From the NCBI GenBank assembly GCA_021613335.1, contig JAJTWR010000263.1, forward strand, positions 3,780,001 through 3,844,000: DNA of 64,000 nt, in the 5' to 3' direction. This document shows, in pieces, positions 36,601 through 48,600 of the stretch. This DNA comes from Whitmania pigra (lineage: Eukaryota > Annelida > Clitellata > Hirudinida > Haemopidae). The position numbers and the translations under genes were made by a program. The notes below the pieces were generated by a model. The model was not told where the DNA came from and ran no database searches. It saw only the letters and a list, made by a program, of their open reading frames with translations. The stretch's first letter is position 1, and each line of letters begins with the position of its first letter.

Positions 36601-39600
36601 CGCAGAAGCAGCATCATTATGGATCTGGCGCATGAGTCCTAATGAGGCCACTTCAGAAAAATCGGAGAAAGCCATTGGCCTCCGGTGTAAATGATCCACC
36701 AAATGACGGGGCCAAATTATTGGCTGAGATACGGAGTCTTGTTAGGAGAAATGGGCTGACCTCAGTCGTGCAAAGGCCCCGTTGAGTCCTGAAAATTTCT
36801 ATCTGCGGCTACATAAAGACGCTACACAAAAATTATAAGGCCCATGGAGTGAAGAAACCACTGGATTACTTTGAATAGAATTGGAAAATATGATTTTTAC
36901 CACAATTTTGAGACATCTTCACAAATATGTTTGAATCTTATTTTTCTTGATTTCTTACGGCAAGCGCCAACTTGAAAACACGAAAGTTGAATATGTATTT
37001 GGAGGAAGCATTCTGAAGCAGTCTAATCATGAAAGGGATCTGGGGGTAATAATGCAGAACAATGGAAAAGCATCTCAACAGTGCATGGAAGTTGTTAAAA
37101 AAGCAAACAGAGTACTTGGAATGATAAAGAGAACATTAGTGAGTAGGGACAAGTATGTAATACTGAGATTGTATAAGGCATTAGTAAGGCCACATCTTGA
37201 GTACTGTGTGCAAGTGTGGAACCCTCATTTGAGAAAGGATGTAAGAGTGTTGGAAAGAGTACAAAAAAGGACAACCAGGATGATAGAAAGTTTTGGAAAG
37301 CTGAGTTACGAGGAAAGATTAAATAGATGTAAATTAACAACTCTGGAAAAGAGGAGACCTCATCGAGGCATTCAAAATTTTATCGGGAAGGGAAGGCCTT
37401 TTGCCTGAACAGTTTTTCGAAGCCACAAAAAGTGGTTCTACCAGAGGGCACAATTTTAAATTATATAGCTAGGCATCGGGAAACTTAAAAAATAATTATT
37501 TCAGGACAAGGGTGGTTTCTTTAGAACATCAAAACTTCATTTTTAAAGTTATAAATTTTTTGTTTTGTTTTTTATGTTTTTTTGTGTTTTTTTTGTGTTG
37601 AAATATTTCAAAAAGAACAAAACATTTTGAAATAAAACAATTGAAATATTTCACGCTCACATATCTAGCGCCAAGTATTAACCAACAAGTAACACTTCTT
37701 TAGGCAACTTGCAGAAACTTTCTAGAGATTCTCAATACATTAAAACAACCTGTGACTTTTTTTTAGCAAATAACTGATTCTTTGCTCAGGCACTCTTATT
37801 TCTTAATACACTGTTTGCTGACTTTTTGAAAAGCATTTATGAAATAAAGTAAACTTTTATTCGCAAATTTTTTTTATTAATTTTAACGTAAAATGCACTT
37901 AAAAACAACACGATTGAACAAAAACTGAATTTTGAAGGTTAATTAAGATACTTAAGACTTGCTTTAGCTTGAATTCTGCCACCTGAGAAAGACAGGCAGT
38001 TGGTGGGTGATGTTTTTACAACAAAAAATAAATAATTATGATTTTCTTGTTTTACAAGCAATTATTCACCTAACGCATGTATGGCTTTCATTGCTAGAAA
38101 AAAATCAAACCCTAATGAATATTTATTAACAACTTATGCATATGCATCACCCTATTTTCAAGAAATGTTTTAAAAAATTGAGATATTTAACAAAACTACT
38201 CAAATTAACACATAACAGCTGTCCATGTTTTTTCAGAAATTTATACAGAACACAACTTTTGAGAAGATTTTTTAGATATCCCTGTTAAAAAAGTACTCAC
38301 CTAAACTAAGGTACTTAAAGTCCACCATCTCCATCACTTCTATTAGACATTTGCTCAATAGATTTCTGAAGGTGGTTAATGTTGCCACATCATTTTTTTC
38401 TGTGAAACTACAAAATTCCACTTTAATGAAATGTTAACAACCAAAATCAATGCAAACAATTTTTATGTATGTAATAAAATGGGTTAAAAAGTTATATCAT
38501 CCAATTATAATATTGTCACAAGATAGCATCTTACTCAAGTATTTCATTGGTATTATAATCTGGATTAAGTGTCTCTAAAGCTTTTCTCCACTCTTCTCTA
38601 TTAGAAATCTGCAGGTATATTGCAATGCATAATTTAAATAAATAAAAAATTAAACAAAACTTAATGAGATTTACTTCTCAATGATATTGGTGAATTAAAA
38701 AAAAAAATAAAGTTACCTAGAGTCCATTCTATCTATTAACATATTAAATATAAAATGTAGTGCTATTTAGATTTCCATGTGAGAGGTCCTACCCAGACAT
38801 ACCATCATGTAGTTGTCTTATTTTGTAAAAGACATTTCACTAGTTCATTTTTGTAAAAAAAAAAAAAAAGATATTCAAATACTGTTTATGCAAATTTCAA
38901 ATACATGTGGCTAATAGTAAAAGTTGACAGGAATGGAAGAAGTCAACTTGGACAAGATTATGTCAAAAGCCTGAAACCTAATCACCTGTAATAGCACCTT
39001 AGGGGGCATCATCGTAGGTTAAGTCAAAAGGATTGCTGACAATCTTGAACTTCTTGCAAATGAGAACACACATCATTGACTATTAGTCAAGTTTCTCATC
39101 TTTTGAAAAGCACTTTGCATTATTCTCAGCACCATTAATCTTTGATGTTGTCAAAGCTGAGGAAAGCTAAAGGAACTAAAAGAAATGCAGTTGCATTCTA
39201 TACTCAGAGCAAAGTATCTGGAAGTTGGAATATCTGGCAAAATCCAATTCAATAATGTTATTTTTCATTAATATGAGCATCTCAAGAGTCTTAAAGTTGT
39301 TCTTCCAAGAGAGGAATATCCAAGTTTGGAAGCACCCTTCCCATTCACCAGGTTTAAGTCTCATCCAAAATGCCAGGAGGCTGCTTGCTAACTTTTTAAA
39401 AGTATATGTCATGCAATATTCTGACATCAAGATACTGAAAGCTCTGAAAGAGGCATGGTGGACTTAAGATTCTAGGGCTCAAAACACTTGAACATAGACG
39501 TTTAATTACTGATTTATGCTTTTTGTTTAAATTACTGAATGGTCTCGTGAAAAGTGATCTTTTAAATTTTGTTCAATTCGCAGAGTATAATCGAACATGG

Positions 39601-42600
39601 GGACACCGCTTAAAGTTACATGCGGGGAAGTGCTCAGCTAATACTGCTAAAAAAATTTTTTTTAACAGAGTTGTTGCTGGAATTCCCTACCAGACGAGGT
39701 GGTATCTACTGGCACTTTCTCCCAGTTCAGAGCATTAATCCTCGAGATTGATTTTTCAAAATTTTTATCAACTACCGATTAATCTGTAACTTGCTTTTTC
39801 CTCACTCGATGTTGACTAGTTGTATCATTTTTGCTGAGGCTGGTCGTATTAGTGGCTATTTAGCCCTTCGATTGGTTAAATAAATAAAAATATTCAAAAT
39901 CAGCATGTTCAAATTGATTGGTATCGGATATCAAGACATCTGTAAAAAGTTGTTTTTTGTTATTCAGTGTATTTATCAAAATTATTTCTAGAAATTTTTC
40001 CTCTTTTTCAACAATATGTTTTGGATAATTAGTTTAGATAAAAGATGCTCTACAGCATTTCGTCTAATTGATGTTCCAAAAGATGCTAGACAAACCATCC
40101 ACACTATAATGCTTTTTCTAAGGATCCTAAGGATTGCATGACAGAATAAGTTGGATTGCAAACAAGACTCACTAAAACTACATTTCACCACCGCAAGTAG
40201 GAACATAATCCTCCGACTTAAGCTTCATACACAAGAATGTTCAATTATGTGTGCCCTAATGGTTAAGGCTGCGCCCCTCACGATGGCAGCTCAGATTCGA
40301 ACCCCGCTGCAGGAGCACCCTCATATTCATCCAGCTGCACAACAGACGTTAATAAAACATTCATTCATGTCCAATGATACTTTTGACAACAAATATCTGA
40401 CTAAGATTATAACCTAATCCAATAAAATAAGTAAACATACTTTCAACTGTCCCAGACTTCCAGCAAAAATTCTTTCTTCAAGATCCAGCAACAAATCAGC
40501 AATTGTTCTTGTTAATTCTAATTCACCTTTCATGTTTCTTACAAAGTTGAAGCAACATCTATTGTTTTGTTGTATATTTTCCTCCACTTTTGTAAGAGAA
40601 TCAACTTCACACAAAGTCATTGATTTGATAATTTTTTGTTTTGACCTTATAAGACAATTTTTCAAATGATTTTCTCTATGTCCTCTGGTATTTAAATTTT
40701 CAATCAGACTTTCGAGCTCTTCAATGGATGAAAACAAAGACCATTCAGTTTTGCCTCTAGAAGCCAGCTGTTCGTGAGCATTTACACAAATCAAAGACTT
40801 TCTGTCACTATGTTCTGGTTCTTCAAGTAAGTCACCCTTAACATCTCTTCTCTTATTAGAATTTTTGACTTTGTTTGGATCCTGAGGTACTAGGTTAAGG
40901 CACGATGAAGGAATGGTAAAGTCCTGGACCTTTGAATCTTCCACAAAGAGACCAGGAACGGACTTGAATATCCAATACCTTCTGTAAGTTCGATCCATCC
41001 CAATTGGAGTCAAGCAGCATTCTGTTTGGGCTGCTTCAACCGCAGTTTGCAATTCTAATTGGCGTTTTTCTGACCAATTCTTGATGTGATCTTTTTCTTC
41101 TTGTGTCAACTGATCCCAATCTATGCCTTCCATTGGCATTTCTTCAAAGTCTTTGTCTTTCAGATCAAGAATTGACTTTTTCTTTGCTCTTGTCACTATG
41201 GCAACATTCCTACGTGAAAAAAGTTAATAAAAAAAACAATAAAAAACATAAAAAAAATCTACATTAGAACTTAGGATGTATAAAATGATCATTTTTAAAT
41301 TAAGATTTAACTAACTCTTTTATTTTTCCTCCAGCCTGAATTTCTTCTTCTTGTCTCTTTTTAAAGCTTTAAAAATTGTAAGAAAATAAAAGTCACCATG
41401 TTCTAAATATAAAAAACTTCTGTTCGAATCACAAATAATATGAAATTTGATCAAATTATCAGTGTTGTAAAAAGTACCGCATTTCAGTAATTAGATAAAA
41501 GTACAAGTAATATATCAAAAATGTACTTAAGTTAAAGTAAAAGTATTTGTTCAAAGATGTACTTAAGTACAAGTAAAACATTACAGCAATTAAAAGTTAC
41601 TTAAACAGTAAAAGTACTGATGCTGCCATTATTGTGATTTTACATAATTCCATATTATCTAAATGTCTACATATCAATTGTTGGTACTAACTGCTGGTAC
41701 TTACAATCATTAAGTAAGTAAGCAATAACAATTGAACTAATGAGATTGTTTTTATTCTTTATTTACAATTACAGATGTTTGTTAACTTTCAACATAACTA
41801 AGTTCTAGTTTGACAGCTGCTCAATTCACTTCTTGTCAATGTTCATATTTTGAAACATATGGTGGATGCATGCGTTCTATATGTTTCTTCAAGTTTGACG
41901 GTGAACCTTCCAATGCTGAATACCTAGTTTTTGTTTTTTTTGCACTGTTGCAAACTTATGTGATTTTGCTTCCTTTGATTCAGATCTGAACATTGTGATT
42001 AAATATGGCCATGTGTGCTCTTCAATGCTGTTCCTCTTGTCATCACTACCTAAGATAGCCCATAGCCCATACTCATACTGATTAATCAACTTTTGCCAAG
42101 GTTTTAGTTAATATCTTTAACAACCAATATACAACTTATGTTTTTGATAGAAATGAATCAAGCTTTACTACTCCAATCAACATAGACTGACTGCTTTGTT
42201 TAGAAATAATTTTTACACAAACAGCAAAACTGCAAGTCTAGCATGTGATAGCTAGGTGGCCGAACTTAGAATTGATTTGTTTCTTAGTCTCTTAAAGTGC
42301 CTCTATAATTACAGTCAAATATCGTTACTATGCCACCTGTCGGTACTGAGCAAAGGTGGCATAGTATCCAGAGTGGCATAGTAGCGAGGGTTTATAAAAG
42401 TGGTCTTATTTTCTCAAATAAAAACGTCTTTATTCTAAAAAAAAACGGATTTATTTTTTCAAGTTATCCATCAGCTCTTCCAAAACTCTCAAAAATCTGA
42501 CATTATGGGCTGAATATGAAGAAAAATAACAATTGTCTAGATTTTAAAATAAATTTTAAAATAAAACGCAATTAATTTAGTTTAGTGATGGGTAAATTTA

Positions 42601-45600
42601 TATATACAGTCATTAGATTATTATAAATAATCAAACACTGCGCAGAAATACAGACTTTTTCATGACTCGTGCCTTTTAACAGTCACACAATAGTGGCATA
42701 GTAGCAAGAGTAGGGGATGGCATAACAAATTTATTTTGTATTGAATTTTGTCGGGACCAAGCAAAAGTGGTATAATAGCGAGAGTTGCATAGTAGCAAGG
42801 TGGCATAGTACTAAGATTTGACTGTATAAGGAAATTGCATTTGCTCATATAATCTAAGTGATGTGCACAACTCATCAGATCTATACATCTATGACATTGC
42901 TTTTTTTAATTTGCTAATGTTCATTTCATATCATGAACTTTTAAAGAAATTAAATATTGCTAATTTCACTAACTTGTAATTGAGCAAATCCCTCTCCCGT
43001 CTCTGAACTGCCCATATGTGGGTCCTGAGATCTTTTTGGGTAGATTTTAGTCTATTATACCTTTCTTCTATGTAGTCTCTGCAAGCTGGTAAGCTTAGAA
43101 CTTGATCAATTAGGGCATTCAGTAGTTTTAATTTTTCATCTGACACAAAATAAACAAATAAATATAAGTGAATTTATTAACATAATGACTATAAAAATAA
43201 TTAAGATACAAACCAGAATTAAGATCAAGAACATTTCCAATCATCAAATTCCTCATTATTTCTGGGTTGGTTCTACTGAACTCAGATGCATTATGTTCAA
43301 TTTTTATTTCAGAAGCAAATTCTGTTGGAGTTGAAGCTTCAGAATAACCAATCAGCAGGTGCAGTCGAAGCACCTCTGTCAGTGATGAGCTATCTATTGG
43401 GAGCTGCCTTAGAGGAGTGTCTGGAGAAGAAATGTAATAAAATAATTCAAGAATTTGATAAAATAAGATCAATTTAAAACCTTGAATTGAGTGATATTTC
43501 TGAGATTTGGATTTCTTTTCAACTGATTGAAAATATTTAGTCAGTGAAAGACAGAACTGGAGGTCTGAGTCACTTTGGTCTAAACAAATTATTAAAATTC
43601 CCAGTAAAAAACAGATTAAGAATTAAAATACAATTTCTTTAACAGAGTAAAAATTCTTTAAACTTTAGAATCCTATGTTATAAGCAATGTTTAAGAATAA
43701 TCAGTACTTGGACAACTTGAACCTGCTACAGTTGCGCTATGTTGATTAAAGAAAAGTTTATTTATGACAAGCCTTATAATTTCTTATCTTCACTTACTTT
43801 ACTCTTGTTTATTGGTGGGTTTTATCATTTTGTTAATATTTCATTCTTTCATATATTAATTCAGACACATTTGAACATTTAGTTAAAAGTTAAGGGATTC
43901 TGGTGATTGCGGACACCGAAACCGACCAGTCAGCTCCCACGAGTAAAGTTTTATTACAGAAGTTACAGTTATTACAGAAGTGTCTAGTGAATGTTTTTGC
44001 TTCAAAACTGAGAATGCTAGAAAGACTAGTTAAAAGGATATGACTCGATAACAATTATTTATCTATAAATTAAAAAGACACATGGCCATGGAGTGGACAT
44101 TGCACCAGAGGTTCCTTGCCCACATAAACTAGGCTCGAACAATTTTCAATTCTTGTATATGGCCTGATCATGGTCTTGTCATGAGTGACCTGGAGAATGT
44201 TGCTTGAGAGGAACTGAGTGAAGCTGCCTCATCTGCAGAGATGATTTGCAAAGTTGATTGTGATGAAAAGATGTTCGACCATCTGATAGATAATGACAAC
44301 ATCACTGTTCGTCGACGTGCATGTCACGTGTAGAGAAAATTGTCTTTTTAAAAACTTCTTAAAAAAGTCTTAAAACTTTGTAAAAAATTCTGACTGTTGA
44401 ATTTTTCGTGGATTTAACAACTAAAACCTGATAACAGCTTAAACCTATTGTCAATAGGTGTCATGTTGTGGATTTTGTTGAGGAATTTTATTATGTAGTT
44501 GCACTCCTCATACTTGCTTGTCTTAACTTCACTCACTTTACGATTGTTTAATGGTGGGTTTATCATTTTGTTCTTTCTTGTATTAATTCAGTCACATTTG
44601 TACAATTTAGTTAAAAGTTAAGGGGTTCTGATGATGGCGGACGCCGAAACTGGCCAGTCAGCCCCAATGATGAAAGTTTTATTGCAAAAGTTATGGTGTT
44701 TAGTGAACACTTTTATTTTAAAATGGAGAAAGACAGAAAGATTTTCCTACAACTTTATTTCCCATCATAAGCATGAGGTTGCAGACCTGATATATAACAA
44801 CCGTTGATTTATTAGTGCTTGCAGGGACATTAGGGATCCTAGGAGGAGTTTTCCCATCTTCAAATGTTTTACCCCTTTGAATCTCCTCAATTTTTTGGGG
44901 TCAGGCCAGTTTTTTATTTTTCACAACCCAATGTTCACTGCCAGCTATGAGAGGCACTCCTTGGCAGAAGTTCTTATTCTGTTCACTGCTGCCTGGGCTG
45001 GAGTGACTATGCCAGCTCTCAGTGGCTTCTTCATGTTGCAATATATCTATCCATTAACTTTGTACCATTTTAAATCTCTCAAAGGTCTCAATATGCCACT
45101 CAGACGAGACCAGCTAAGAACATTTAGAATTTTAACTCAATTCGATTTTCTAATTGACTTTCTCTAATTAAATAAATGTATACATTTTATAATTCAAAAA
45201 TTAATCTCATTAGTTTAATAAGGTCACTTTACCATTCAAATTAAGTTAATATGTAATCAGAAGTCTATATAATGAAGACAACCTTTCGAAGCCAGTTTCC
45301 AGGCTTGATGTATTTCAGGAATCCCAAGTTGCATTTGGAAAATAGCCAGAAGAAGACTTTGGATGAGATCAAGAAAGAATGAATTGCTTTCTTGTTCTTT
45401 GAGGCAATTATCCAATTCAGCTGAAACAAATTATAGATGAAGTAAATTAATATAATCCAAGGCATTTAGAAGAAACAGATTTAAAAATACATGAATCTTG
45501 AAAAAATTTCTTATTGCCAGACATGAGGCACTTAGTACTTGCACTCAAGTACCAATTTCAAGTAATTGTACTTCTACTCATACTTGAACTTGAATACTTG

Positions 45601-48600
45601 TACTTGGACCTCAAGTATTTGTTCCCATTTTATTGGTGCTTATTTGCAGTGATGGGTAAAACTGCTTTTGGAGTGATTAATCAAAATCACTAGGTGAAGC
45701 ATGATTTAAAGGTGAAATCAGGCTCATGCACACAATTTCATTTTCAAATCACGTTCATTTGTACAGGTTATAAAAAAATTGCCAAAATCAAACCATTTCA
45801 CAGTTTGAACAACAAAAAAGTAAACAAACAGCAAAAAGGGAACAGGCTATGGAGGCCCACAATGTCAAGGTATATGGAAAATTACAAAATCACAACGAAG
45901 CCTAAGCTGATTGGTGTGGCATAGCTGCGCATGCAGTGGACTTGTCCATAACTCATCTGTTTATTAATTCAAAGAGAATACTATATAGATTACATGCTTT
46001 TGTAAAATAAATGGTTTTAAACGAGTATCATACGTAGATGCCCATACAATATTAAAATAAGTAAGATAAGGATAAATAAGGGAAAAATATAATAGCAGTA
46101 TCATCTTGGTACTTACATAGGATGGATTCTGGCAATGATACAGATATTGTCATATGTGTAAAATTATATTACATAATTTTATGTAATATAATTTTATAAT
46201 ATTTATAAAATGGCATCCGCTATCTTTGGATGCCAAGTCCAAAGTGGTTTTTGATTAATAAACTCATTCATCTCTTGAATCATCACTCGGAACACGACAT
46301 GGCGCAGTCGACATTTTCTTTGAACGTTGGGTTGCCACCGACTTTAGATGTCAATTCTTCTAATCTTGCAGAGGCCTGGAGACGTTGGAAAAGCAGTTAC
46401 GAAACCTATTTTCAGCTTTGTGACGGGAACCAGCTTACCGAGACTCGTCAAGTAGCCCTTCTTCTCCACGCTCTGGGTGAAACTGTCAATGCCATGTATT
46501 ATGACATGGATTGGCATAACGCAGAGGACAAATTGAAGCACGACATTGTCCTGAAAAGATTCGAGGAGAGGTTTGCACCTAAGAGGCATGTGTTGGTGGA
46601 GAGATTCAATTTCAACGAACTGTCACGAAGGCCAGGAAAGCTCACCAATGATTTCCTGGAACGCCTGAAACTTGCTGCACGAAACTGTGAATTCAGGGAC
46701 CTCACAGAAGAACTGATTCGTGACAAGTTGGTTTTCACCTATCCGGACAGGGACATCCAACAGAGAATGATGAGTGAGACTGATTTCTCACTGAGCAACC
46801 TGAAGAGAATCGCAATAGTTTTTGAGAATTCGCAGCAATGCCGCATGTTGATCAATACTAGTCACTCCACACATCAACAGGTCAACAAAGTGAATCTTCT
46901 AAAGCCATCTGTTCCAAACAACAGAGGCAAGCAGATGTCTAATAAACAGTGCTCCAATTGTGGTTGGGCTCATCCAGTTTCTGCAGTCTGTCCAGCCAAA
47001 GGAAGAATCTGCAAGTGTGGTAAGGGAAACCATTTTGCAAAGGTTTGCCGTGCTAAAGACATTGCCAATTTAGAATCTCAAGCCACATGTGCAATTGACT
47101 CATTTGACTTTGACAATAAAGATTCTAAATGGTCTTGTGTTTTTCAAATTTTCAATGGACCATCAGTAGAATTCAAGATAGACACTGGTGCAGAAGTAAA
47201 TACCATCTCATCTTCTCATTTTATGAAGCTATCAAACGCAAAGTTGAAAAAGTCAGTTGTGAAGTTGAAGCCATATGGAGTCAGTAAATTCCTTAACATA
47301 TTGGGAGTAGTAGAGCTAAGGTTGTTACATCCTGTTAGTCGTGAATGGATGGATGATGAATTTCATGTTGTTGAAGGAAATTCGGAAGCTTTGCTGGGAG
47401 TAAAATTTTGTGTCAAGCACAACCTTGTCAATTTAAATCTTCCCATATGCCAAAGTTCACACAGACAGCAGCATGCAGTTCAACAAGTTTTTGAGGTCAG
47501 TCAAAGGTTTTCTGAAAGTTGTCTTTACAGAAAATTTTCTGGAATATTTGAGGGGCTTGGAAGAGTTCCCTTTGAATATAACATCAAACTAGACAATTCA
47601 GTTCCTCCTGTAGTGCACCCACCTCGACGTGTTGCTATTGCTCTACAAGATCAACTAAAGAAACAGCTTGATTTGATGGTAACATCTGGCATTATAGCAA
47701 GATGGGTTAATTCTCTGTTGATTGTGGAAAAGAAAAATGGTTCCTTAAGACTCTGCCTCGATCCTCGGGATTTGAACCGAGCAATTTTAAGGGAACACTT
47801 CCACATTCCTACACTTGATGACATCATCCATAATTTTCATGGAAAGAGCATTTTTACAGTCATAGACATGAGCCAAGGCTTCTATCAAGTTCCACTGGAT
47901 GAGGCAAGTTCATTTTTATGTACCCTTAACACACCATTTGGGAGGTACCGAATGCTGAGAATGCCTTTTGGAATATCCAGTGCTCCAGAAGTGTTTCAAA
48001 TGATCAATACAGCAATTTTTGGTGACATTAAGGGTGTTCACATCATATTTGACGATATGATTGTGGCCTCTAAGAATGAAGAGGAACATGATAGGATACT
48101 AGGGGAGGTATTCCAAAGAGCCATGGACAACGGTGTTCGTTTCAATATCGACAAAATACAGTACCGTGTCAGCTCCGTTCGATACATGGGTCACATCATC
48201 TCACAGCAAGGAGTGAAAGCAGATCCAGAAAAGGTCAAAGCAATCACCGACATGCCCCCACCTGCATCATTGGCTGATCTCAGACGATTAATGGGCATGC
48301 TCGCTTACATCATGAAATTTGTCCCGAAACTGGCAGAATATACAGAGCCATTGCGATCGCTGTTGAAGAAAAACTCCCTTTTTCAATGGTCATCAACCCA
48401 TGCAGCTGCTTTGGACAAGATTAAGGATGTCGTTGCAAACTTGCCTGTATTAAAATTTTTTAATCCAAAGCAAGAAATTGTTCTTCAGGCAGATGCTTCA
48501 AGTTATGGTCTAGGTGCTTGCCTTCTTCAGAGAGATGGACCAGTTGCCTACAGTAGTCGATCACTCACGGACTGCGAGAAAAATTATGCTCAGATTGAAA

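Noticed and set aside
46344..46738. Two minus-strand frames over gag
   Set aside because: Shadows of the gypsy gag-pol frame on the other strand.
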